From Isotricha intestinalis (Eukaryota > Ciliophora > Litostomatea > Vestibuliferida > Isotrichidae), in assembly GCA_023807065.1 (NCBI GenBank), contig JAJJLU010003472.1, positions 24,319 to 88,318 on the forward strand: a stretch of DNA of 64,000 nucleotides. The letters are read 5' to 3'. The notes below the pieces were generated by a model. The model was not told the DNA's origin. It ran no database searches and was given only the letters and a program-made list of their open reading frames with translations. A program made the translations under genes and the position numbers. Numbering within the stretch: position 1 is the stretch's first letter; every line of letters starts with the position of its first letter. This document shows, piece after piece, positions 10,876 to 19,522 of this stretch.

Positions 10876-11062
10876 TAAATTTTTAATTATTTTTTTATAC
10901 TCATAATTATTAAATATGTTTTTGAATATAAATTTATATATCTCATTTAAAAATAAATAATAAATTATAAAAATTAAGCAACTTTTTTCTTATTTATAAA
11001 TAAAATCATTAAAGAACATAATACATTCTCTAAGTCTAATAATATTATAACAATCAAATTGT

Positions 11063-13879
11063 TTAAAAATTTTTTAACCATTCTTCACCTTTTTGTTTTT
11101 CGGCATCAGTTAATGAAGCTTTTTCTTTTTCTTTTTCTTTAACTTTAGAATATTTATTATATAAATTTTTCAACTCTGATAAATAATCAGATTTACTTAC
11201 TTTATCCTCACTATCACTCATTATAGGCTTTGTAGGAACTTGAGTATTCATTTCATATAAACTATTAAAATCGAAATCACTAAACCAATTCATATCTTTA
11301 ATTTCAATTCCGAATTTTCTTTTACTCATATCTTTTTCTAACATAGAATTAATTAAATTAATAAAATCTTTATCTTTGACAAAATTAGGAAAAGTGACTT
11401 TATCATTTTGAACAGCTTTATAAATTTCAACAGGATCTTTAACATCAGGAGCAAAAGGAGTTTTTCCACAAATAAATTCATAAATACATACTCCAATAGA
11501 CCAATAATCAACATTTCTATTATAAGAATCACCTCTAATAACTTCAGGTGCCATATAATGAGGAGTTCCTATTGTTGTATGTGTTGTTCCATCTGAAGAA
11601 ATTGTTTCTTTAACTGTTCCAAAATCTATTAATTTTATGTATCCTGTCTCTCCTACCATAATATTTTCTGGCTTAATATCTCTGTGAATTAAATTGTTTG
11701 AATGCATATATTCTATTGCTAATAATATTGATCCTGCATAAAATTGAGCTTGGGATTTATTTAACATTCCAATTTCTTTTATTATTTTATTCAAAGTTTT
11801 ACCCTTTATATATTCATTTAGAAAAAATATGTTTTGAGAATTTTTCAATGTTTTTACTTGCTTTAATATGAAATTATGATCTAACATTCTTAATGCATTT
11901 TTTTCATTTGTTATACCTTCATACATATCTAATTCCATTATTTTTTTCAAGGGAATTGATTTAATTGCATATAATGCTTTTGTTTTTTTTGAACGAACTA
12001 AACAAACAAAACCAAAACTTCCTTTACCTAATAATCTAATATTTTCTAAATCTTCTAATTCAATAGAATCATCTTCTAAATTTATTTTATTTTTTAAGAA
12101 AGATATAATAGTTGGATTTTCTTTTAAAACATATTTATCAAAAGCCTTAAAATCAATAGAATAAACTTCAACAGGAGAATTAGCAATAACAGAAGCAGTT
12201 CTAGCTTTACTTCCTGATAATATAGACTTAAAACCAAAAGGACTACCCATTGATAAAGTTCTAATATATTTATGATTGATATATATATCAACATATCCAC
12301 TTTTTATCATATATATTTTACTCAAATCTTTTGAACCTTGGTTTATTATTGGAACTTTACTTTCATATTTTTCCAAAGATAAATATTCTTCTAATTCTTT
12401 TACTTTTATTTTTGAATAATTGAAACAATTAACTTTTTTCAATAAATCTACAACTATTGATTGAAGGGCTTTCTTTTTGGAATTTGAACTTACTATTTCA
12501 CTTAAACATTTTCCTCCTAATGTACTTCTAATTTTTTCTCTTGGACACGTTAATAAAAGAGCTTCAGGATAAGCAATTAAATCATTGACAAGTAAAACAG
12601 TATTTGCATTAAAAACTAATTCTTTTTCATACAATATTTCATTTCTAACTGCTTCATAATTTTCTTGACCCCTTAAAAAAATATTACCTTCTAATATTAT
12701 TATATTTTGTTCTGATAAGCATTCACCTTTTTTGAATATAATATCATTTGGACCATAACTTTCGATTTTAAAATTAGGAAATATTTTATATAAAGTATTA
12801 ATATCAATATCAAATAAATATTCTGATTTTTTCCAACATAAACAAAAAATAAAAAATGTAACATCATTGACAAAATAACCTTCTTTTAAAAAGGCGATGA
12901 TACTATTATAAGAGATAGAATATAACTCAACATCATTAGATTTAGTAGATAAATAAATATTTCTTAAATAATTATCATTTAATATTAATTCTCTATGTCC
13001 TATTATATCTCCTTTTCTTAAACATTTTGCTGCTTCAAATTTATAAATTGTATCAACTTCTCCATTAACAATAAAAAAAACATTATTATTAATCATTTCA
13101 TCAAATGGACATGAAACTAAAGAACTTGCTTTTTTAAAATTATAAATAGTAATTGAATCATGAATTAAAAATTTCTTTGCTTCAGGAAATGAATTTAAAA
13201 ATGGATAATTTTCCTCAATAAATTTAGTAATATGATTAATATTTTTTTTTCTAACATTTTTTAAAACTTCCATTAAATCATTTTTTTTCAAAGCATAAAA
13301 AGTAGATTTTTCATCAGTGATAACATCACATAATCTACTTATATCATTGACAAGTTCATAATCACCAAAACAATTTCCTGGATTAATACTTAAATCTTGA
13401 AATTCTTTAATTTTTTCTGAAATACTTGCATTATAATGCATTTTTCCTTTAGTAAGAATAAAAAAATATTCTCCTTCATTTACATCTTTTTCATAAACTG
13501 TAATATTTTTCTCTGCTTCACATTTAATTAATTTATTCATTAATTTTTTAATAGTTTCATTCTCAACATAATGAAATAAATAATGATTTGTTAAAGAATT
13601 TAATATTATTTGATAATCTTCTTTTTCATTTTTTATATTTGTTTGAACTTTTAATTTATTTATATTTAAATTTTCAAAAGATGAATTTGTTGGTGAAGGA
13701 GGAGGAAGCTTTTTACTTCCCATTGTATTAGATGAGGTTATTTTTGTCATTGATTTTGAATTTCTTCCTAATTTTAATCCACTTGAATGACTTGATAATT
13801 CCTTTTTACTTAAATTTGATGTTAATCCAAATGATACTCCGACTTTCTTTGATTTTGATTTTAATGGAGAATTTCCCAT
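11063..13879 (-). CDS. cGMP-dependent protein kinase-like (PKG) AGC kinase
   Basis: The 938-residue protein starts MGNSPLKSKSKK, a plausible N-myristoylation site. Tandem cyclic-nucleotide-binding folds fill residues about 95-595 (four recognisable, as in apicomplexan and ciliate PKG), followed by an AGC kinase at about 614-870. Kinase landmarks: GKGSFGFVC (G618), YAIKSIP, HRDIKPEN, LIDFG, activation loop THTTIGTPHYMAPE, DYWSIGVCIYEF. An AGC-type C-terminal tail ends in FDFNSL and a Lys/Glu helix. The kinase looks catalytically intact. The phosphate-binding cassettes are unusual: the first reads FGDYELVNDISR from F171, and the last FGFKSILSGSKARTA from F548. Each retains the Arg but lacks the usual Glu. 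The middle two domains are more degenerate. Cyclic-nucleotide activation is therefore uncertain. It is divergent from the TTLL gene, with 148 bp between starts. Confidence 0.88.
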   Translation of the reverse strand: MGNSPLKSKSKKVGVSFGLTSNLSKKELSSHSSGLKLGRNSKSMTKITSSNTMGSKKLPPPSPTNSSFENLNINKLKVQTNIKNEKEDYQIILNSLTNHYLFHYVENETIKKLMNKLIKCEAEKNITVYEKDVNEGEYFFILTKGKMHYNASISEKIKEFQDLSINPGNCFGDYELVNDISRLCDVITDEKSTFYALKKNDLMEVLKNVRKKNINHITKFIEENYPFLNSFPEAKKFLIHDSITIYNFKKASSLVSCPFDEMINNNVFFIVNGEVDTIYKFEAAKCLRKGDIIGHRELILNDNYLRNIYLSTKSNDVELYSISYNSIIAFLKEGYFVNDVTFFIFCLCWKKSEYLFDIDINTLYKIFPNFKIESYGPNDIIFKKGECLSEQNIIILEGNIFLRGQENYEAVRNEILYEKELVFNANTVLLVNDLIAYPEALLLTCPREKIRSTLGGKCLSEIVSSNSKKKALQSIVVDLLKKVNCFNYSKIKVKELEEYLSLEKYESKVPIINQGSKDLSKIYMIKSGYVDIYINHKYIRTLSMGSPFGFKSILSGSKARTASVIANSPVEVYSIDFKAFDKYVLKENPTIISFLKNKINLEDDSIELEDLENIRLLGKGSFGFVCLVRSKKTKALYAIKSIPLKKIMELDMYEGITNEKNALRMLDHNFILKQVKTLKNSQNIFFLNEYIKGKTLNKIIKEIGMLNKSQAQFYAGSILLAIEYMHSNNLIHRDIKPENIMVGETGYIKLIDFGTVKETISSDGTTHTTIGTPHYMAPEVIRGDSYNRNVDYWSIGVCIYEFICGKTPFAPDVKDPVEIYKAVQNDKVTFPNFVKDKDFINLINSMLEKDMSKRKFGIEIKDMNWFSDFDFNSLYEMNTQVPTKPIMSDSEDKVSKSDYLSELKNLYNKYSKVKEKEKEKASLTDAEKQKGEEWLKNF

Positions 13880-14027
13880 TTTTTAATTTATAAATCGTTA
13901 TATTTTTATTTATTATTTATATTGATTTTTGCAAAAGATTTTTAAGGAATTTATTTATTTATTTATAAATCAAATTTATTTTTTTATTTCTTTTATATTG
14001 AATTATTAAAAACTTATTTTTTTAAAT

Positions 14028-17012
14028 ATGAATAAAAATCTTGATTTAATTTATCAATTAAGTTCTATTAGTAATTCATATTTTGATAGAATGGGAAAAA
14101 TGATAAAAAATTATAATGAACCAGATGGAACAACATTAGGAAATTTTATAGAAATTGTTCCATTAAAAGTTAATGAAGGATTAGTAGAAGAACCAAGACC
14201 TTTTACCTCTCAAAAAAATAGACAATTACCTTCAAAAAATTATAAAATAAGAGCTAGAAACAAAACAAAAAATGTAAAAAAAAATACAATAAATAATCAT
14301 CATATTGAAAATGAGGATAAAAATAATAATAATAATATTGATGAGAAAATGAATAAATTATTAAATGTAACGTTAGAAATTAAACGTTCTTCAACAGCAG
14401 AATCAAATAGAAATCATATATATTCAAATTCAACAAATAGAAAATATATATCTGATTTAAATACAATTGAAGAAGTTGGAAATATTGATTTACATAATTT
14501 AAATAAAAAACCTACATTTAATAAAATAAATGAAGAACAAAAGAATAATAATATAATTTCAAATAATATATATCAAAATAAAATAAAAACTTTTTATAAT
14601 AACATAAAAAATGAAAAAGACAAACTTCATAGAATTAATACTTTACAAATTACAAATTCATTTAATAAAAACAAGCCAAATACAACTAAAACAAATTTAA
14701 AAGATGTTTCTTTAATGAGTTCATCAAATTATAATGAATTTTCCCCAAAAAATAAAACTTTATATATGAATAATAATAAAATATTAATTTTTGATAATGA
14801 AATATCTGAAAAATTACAAAGTTTAATAAGAGGAAATTCAGTTGATAATAATACTCGTAATATAAAGAAAGAAAAAGAAGAGAAAAAATTAAATACAATA
14901 TCAAATAAAAATTTAAAAAATAAAAAAGAAATTCCAAAAGAAGAAATAACAGAAAGAATAATAAGAATAAGAAAAAATTACCAAGAAAAAGAGAAAGAAA
15001 TGTTTAATCAAAATAATTTATTTTATTCAATTTTACCAGGAAATGCATCTTATTTAGTGAAAAATTGTATGTGTCATAGAACAAATTGGAAAGAACCTTT
15101 TTCAAAAGTAACAACATTATTTCATTTTAAATGGCAAGAAATTAGTTATGGAATTGATTATAATAATTTATCAAAAGTTGGTTTTAAACAAATTGTTAAT
15201 CATTTCGAAAATCATTATTGTATATCTAATAAAGCTAATTTATTTTGTAATTTAATGAAATATTGTGAAGATAGAAAAATTTCTGTTTTTAAATTTGTTC
15301 CTTTTACTGTTGTATATAAATTTAAAGAAAAGAAAAGAGATAAAGAAGAAGATATTAAAATTTTCGAAAAAGAAAATCAATATGCGAAAGATAATTTAAA
15401 AAAATTTATTAATATATCTAATAAATTTATTGTTGATTATAATGATATTGGAAAATATTATGAAGATGAAAATTTTATTAAAGAATCTGAAAAAAGACAA
15501 TTTGAAAAAGAAGAAAAAAAGGAAAAAAAGAAGAAAAAGAAGAAAAAAAAGAAAAAAGAAGAAAATGAAAATATAGAGAAAGAAGAAAATGAGAATAGTA
15601 ATTTTTATTGTGATTATTTTTCAAAGTTAAAACCTAATGATCGTATAATTCCAACATTATCATTAAATGAATTAACAGAAAAGGAGAAAATAGAAAGAAA
15701 AAAAGAGAAAAAGAAAATAATAGGAAGTAAGACAATAATAGAAATACCAAAAACTCATGAAACAGGAAAAAATATGTGGTTAGTTAAAGCAGTAAATTTA
15801 AATAGAGGAAAATGTATTAAAATTGTAAATTCTTTTGAACAAATTGAAAAAGTAATTGATAAATTTAAACAAGGCGTAGGCTATGGTTTTACTAATCAAA
15901 ATATTGAAGATTTAGAAATTAAAGTTATTAAAGAAAATATTAATAATGAAGATGAAGATATTAAAAATAATAATAATGAAAATATAGAAAAAAAAAATTT
16001 TGAACAAGAACAAAAAACATATTTATGTAAAAAAATTATTATTCAAAAATACATTGAAAATCCTTTATTATATAAAGAAAGGAAATGTGATATAAGAATT
16101 TGGGTTTTATTAACTCATAAAATGAAAGTATATGTTTTTAAAGAAGGACATTTAAAAACTTGTTCAGTTAATTATGATGTAAATTCAAAAAATGCTTTTT
16201 CACATATAACTAATTATTCTTTTCAAAAATATAACAATAATTTTCAAAAATTTGAAAAAGGAAATGAAGTTCCTTTTTATGAATTTCAGAAATTTATTGA
16301 TGAAAAATATCCTGATAAAAAATATAATTTAAAAACTAATTTAATGGAAAAAGTGAAAGAAATTATTATTTTAACAATGAGAGCAGGAAAAGAAAAAATA
16401 AATAAAAATAATAGAAATTATCAATTTGAAATTTTTGGATATGATTTTATGTTAGATAATGATTTTAATGTTTTTTTAATTGAAATAAACACAAATCCTG
16501 GATTAGAAGAAAGTTCTCCTTGGATTAAAATTATTATTCCTAGAATGTTAGATGATGCTCTTAGACTTACTTTAGATCAAATATATGAACCTAAATATGA
16601 TTTTAATTTAAATTATAAAAATATTAACGATGATATTAATATTCAAAATGTTAATGATAATTTAAAAAATAATATTGACCCAAATTCCGTTATTAATAAT
16701 AATATCAAAATATTTTCTTCAATTAAAGAAGAAGAAGAAAATAAAAGTAATATTGAAAATACTATTGATAATGAAAATTTAAATGTCAATGATAAAAAAA
16801 TAGAGAATAAAAATCAGAAATATATTTCACCCTTTCCTGTTCCAGGATATGACTTAGATGATAATTTATGGAATTTTATTTGTGATTTAAATGAAAAAGA
16901 CCCTTTTGATGAAAGATTAGAAAATGAAATAATAGAAAATGAAAAAAAAGAAACTGTAAGTTTTACCGGAATTAAACATTTAATTAAAAAAAAGAAAAAT
17001 AAACAAAAATAA
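14028..17012 (+). CDS. Tubulin tyrosine ligase-like (TTLL) amino-acid ligase
   Basis: The 994-residue protein has an ATP-grasp TTL core in its C-terminal half. Landmarks are a stretch starting WLVKAVNLNRGKCIKI, the ATP-contact segment IIIQKYIENPLLYKERKCDI with RIWVLLT following, HITNYSFQK, and the metal-binding FLIEINTNPGLEE. Family members add glutamate or glycine chains to tubulin tails in cilia, and which activity applies here cannot be told from sequence by eye. The first 330 residues are low-complexity and Asn-rich. A roughly 130-residue Lys/Glu insertion inside the core (15480-15760) contains a run of Lys codons at about 15517-15560. The tail after residue 870 is also Asn-rich. The gene stops with two consecutive TAA codons, 94 bp before the CDPK gene on the same strand. 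Confidence 0.88.
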   Translation: MNKNLDLIYQLSSISNSYFDRMGKMIKNYNEPDGTTLGNFIEIVPLKVNEGLVEEPRPFTSQKNRQLPSKNYKIRARNKTKNVKKNTINNHHIENEDKNNNNNIDEKMNKLLNVTLEIKRSSTAESNRNHIYSNSTNRKYISDLNTIEEVGNIDLHNLNKKPTFNKINEEQKNNNIISNNIYQNKIKTFYNNIKNEKDKLHRINTLQITNSFNKNKPNTTKTNLKDVSLMSSSNYNEFSPKNKTLYMNNNKILIFDNEISEKLQSLIRGNSVDNNTRNIKKEKEEKKLNTISNKNLKNKKEIPKEEITERIIRIRKNYQEKEKEMFNQNNLFYSILPGNASYLVKNCMCHRTNWKEPFSKVTTLFHFKWQEISYGIDYNNLSKVGFKQIVNHFENHYCISNKANLFCNLMKYCEDRKISVFKFVPFTVVYKFKEKKRDKEEDIKIFEKENQYAKDNLKKFINISNKFIVDYNDIGKYYEDENFIKESEKRQFEKEEKKEKKKKKKKKKKKEENENIEKEENENSNFYCDYFSKLKPNDRIIPTLSLNELTEKEKIERKKEKKKIIGSKTIIEIPKTHETGKNMWLVKAVNLNRGKCIKIVNSFEQIEKVIDKFKQGVGYGFTNQNIEDLEIKVIKENINNEDEDIKNNNNENIEKKNFEQEQKTYLCKKIIIQKYIENPLLYKERKCDIRIWVLLTHKMKVYVFKEGHLKTCSVNYDVNSKNAFSHITNYSFQKYNNNFQKFEKGNEVPFYEFQKFIDEKYPDKKYNLKTNLMEKVKEIIILTMRAGKEKINKNNRNYQFEIFGYDFMLDNDFNVFLIEINTNPGLEESSPWIKIIIPRMLDDALRLTLDQIYEPKYDFNLNYKNINDDINIQNVNDNLKNNIDPNSVINNNIKIFSSIKEEEENKSNIENTIDNENLNVNDKKIENKNQKYISPFPVPGYDLDDNLWNFICDLNEKDPFDERLENEIIENEKKETVSFTGIKHLIKKKKNKQK

Positions 17013-17106
17013 TAAAATCACTGTTAATAAATGAATATTATATATTTTATAAATAAAAAATTAAATATTGTTAATATTGATTTTTTTTAAAAAACAAAAA
17101 TAAATA

Positions 17107-18666
17107 ATGGGTGTAGATAATTGCATAATATGTAAAACCAATAATGTGGTTCCAGGAAGTGTAATAAACGTGAGTACTGAAAACAATCAGAAAATATTAA
17201 ATGTATCATCTTTATCAAATTCACAAAGCATTCCTCAAGCAACATCTCCAAATAAAAACAAAAAACCATCATTGAAATTTGATAAGAGTAATTTTATTAG
17301 AATGAAGACAAAAAGTTTATTTGATGAATATGAAATAAAAGAAAAATTAGGTGAAGGAGCATATGGAGCAGTATATAAAGTACAACAAAGAACTACATTA
17401 TTTTTAAGAGCTGTTAAAGCAATTAAAAGAAAACATGTTGATAGTACTTCATTTTCAAATGAAATTGCAGTTTTAAGAACTGTTGATTATCCTAATATAA
17501 TTAAATTATTTGATTGTTATTATGATAATAATTATTATTATATGGTTGAAGAATATTGTTCTGGAGGAGACTTATTTGATTATATTCAAGAACAAGTATC
17601 TTTTTCTGAAAGAAAAGCTGCTATTATATTTAAACAATTAATTTCTGCTGTTAATCATTTACATAAAAAAAAAATTGTTCATAGAGATTTAAAACCTGAA
17701 AATATTGTTTTTATAAAAACAAAACAAAAAGATGATATTTTTATTAAAATTATTGATTTTGGAACTTCTGTTTCAATTAAACATCAAAATAAATTAACTC
17801 AAGAATTAGGAACAATATATTATATTGCACCTGAAGTTTTTAAAAATAATTATAATGAAAAAGCTGATGTTTGGTCTTGTGGAATTATTTTATATACAAT
17901 GTTATGTGGACATCCTCCTTTTATGGGAAATAATGAAGAAGCTATTAAAAATAAAATTTTAAATTCAAAATTAGTTTTTCCAAAAAATGATTTTAAACAT
18001 ATTTCACAAGAAGCAATTGAATATATTAAACAATTATTAGATTATAATCCTGCTAAAAGATTAAGTGCTGAACAAGCTTTAGAAAATAATTGGTTAAAAT
18101 CAAATAGTGAAAAAACTCATGATGAAATTAATTTAAATGATGATATTATTGGAAATTTAACTAAATTTAAATCTATTGTTACTTTACAAAAAGCTACTTT
18201 AGCCTTTTTAACTAATCAAATTTCTATTAATCAAGAAATAAAAAAATTAAAAGATGAATTTGATAAAATCGATGCAAACAAAGATGGAGAAATATCAAAA
18301 GAAGAATTGATTAAATGTTTAGAAACAATATATCCAAAAGCAGAAGCAATTAAAAGAACAAATGAAATTTTCGGAGAAATTGATTTTAATAATGATAATT
18401 CTATAAGTTTTTCAGAATTTTTAACTGTAAATATGAAAAAAGAGAAATTATTAAATGAAGATATGTTAACTAAAGCTTTTAAATTATTTGATATTGATGG
18501 TAATGGTTATATAACTGTAACTGAATTAAAACAAACAATGCCTTTACAAATCACTAATAATCAACAATGGATTGAATTAGTTAAAGAAGTTGATCAAGAT
18601 GGTGATTGTCAAATTTCTTTTGAAGAATTTAAAGAAATGATGGAAAAAATGGCAAATATGAACTAA
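17107..18666 (+). CDS. Calcium-dependent protein kinase (CDPK) with four EF-hands
   Basis: The 519 residues have canonical CDPK order. The N-terminus MGVDNCIIC offers Gly2 for myristoylation and Cys6 for palmitoylation, suggesting membrane anchoring. The kinase spans about 74-330 with GEGAYGAVYK, AVKAIKRK, HRDLKPEN (H192), DFG (D217), GTIYYIAPE and ADVWSCGIILY. A junction helix follows (residues about 340-375). The four EF-hand loops are DANKDGEISKEE, DFNNDNSISFSE, DIDGNGYITVTE and DQDGDCQISFEE. The second loop has Asn at the position normally Gly, so it may bind calcium less well. Calcium binding to the EF-hands should release autoinhibition, as in plants and apicomplexans. This family is absent from animals and fungi, which supports an alveolate-type host. 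Confidence 0.97.
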   Translation: MGVDNCIICKTNNVVPGSVINVSTENNQKILNVSSLSNSQSIPQATSPNKNKKPSLKFDKSNFIRMKTKSLFDEYEIKEKLGEGAYGAVYKVQQRTTLFLRAVKAIKRKHVDSTSFSNEIAVLRTVDYPNIIKLFDCYYDNNYYYMVEEYCSGGDLFDYIQEQVSFSERKAAIIFKQLISAVNHLHKKKIVHRDLKPENIVFIKTKQKDDIFIKIIDFGTSVSIKHQNKLTQELGTIYYIAPEVFKNNYNEKADVWSCGIILYTMLCGHPPFMGNNEEAIKNKILNSKLVFPKNDFKHISQEAIEYIKQLLDYNPAKRLSAEQALENNWLKSNSEKTHDEINLNDDIIGNLTKFKSIVTLQKATLAFLTNQISINQEIKKLKDEFDKIDANKDGEISKEELIKCLETIYPKAEAIKRTNEIFGEIDFNNDNSISFSEFLTVNMKKEKLLNEDMLTKAFKLFDIDGNGYITVTELKQTMPLQITNNQQWIELVKEVDQDGDCQISFEEFKEMMEKMANMN

Positions 18667-19411
18667 TTTTATTGGAATATATATATATATATAATATATA
18701 AAAAAAAGAAATAAATAGTTATAACTATATTAAATATAAATTATTTCAATAAATATATTGATTCCAGGTAAAAACCAACAAAAATATTAAAAAATTTATT
18801 TATGAAGAATTAATTTTAATCATAAGAATCATAGTAGTTAATTAATTCAAATAATACAATTTAAAAATTAGAAAATCACTTTTAATGTCTTCTTCAAATT
18901 CATCATTTAAAAGATTTAATTAAATATAAAAAAAAGAAACAATGATTTCTTAAATATAACATTTTTAAATATATTTCATCATAATAACAATTTAAGTTAA
19001 CTTCTTTTTAATTATCTTCATTAATTTGTTTGTTTTTACTTTTAATTTTTCAGTAAACTTTTTTTTCTTTAAATTTTTATTATATGTTTAATTAATAATT
19101 ACTTTCATTATTTTTTGATTAAAAAGAATTAATTTTGGATTCAAGAGAATTCGAACATTCTATTTAAATCTCATAAATAGAAAATAAACTTATTTTAAAA
19201 ATAAATGTTTTTACTGGAAATATCTTTTAAAATATAATTTAATTGAATGTGTGTTTTAAATTTAAAAAAATAAGACTTTTATACAATAAAAATGTTTATT
19301 TATGAATAATTAATTTTTTATATTTATTTTTTTTTATTTTTTTTGTTCATTTACACTTCATTTTTTTTCATTTTCTAATACACAACCATATTTTGAAAAA
19401 TTCATTCTATA
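18667..19411. other. AT-rich spacer with no supported gene
   Basis: About 745 bp between the CDPK stop and the OS-9-like gene. It starts with a short TA microsatellite (about 18677-18693). Both strands are crossed by stops in all frames. The minus strand at about 18850-19140 gives coding-flavoured fragments (for example EFEEDIKSDF) if stops are ignored. That could be an old relic but is not enough to call. A T-arm-like TTCGAAC at 19150 does not belong to a foldable tRNA. Confidence 0.6.
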
Positions 19412-19522
19412 TTGTTTCTTTCAACACATTATTATTTAACTTATATTATGCTAATTTTCTTACTTTTTCTTTTTCTTTCTTTACTTCTGAATTCATTAAA
19501 TAATTATTTTCTATTTAAAAAA

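Noticed and set aside
18850..19140. Possible second decayed gene on the minus strand
   Set aside because: Only short coding-flavoured fragments appear when several stops are ignored. No recognisable motif anchors them, unlike the PWWP relic.
19146..19165. TTCGAAC motif resembling a tRNA T-arm
   Set aside because: The flanking stem gives a 6-nt loop and no acceptor, D or anticodon arms can be drawn on either strand.
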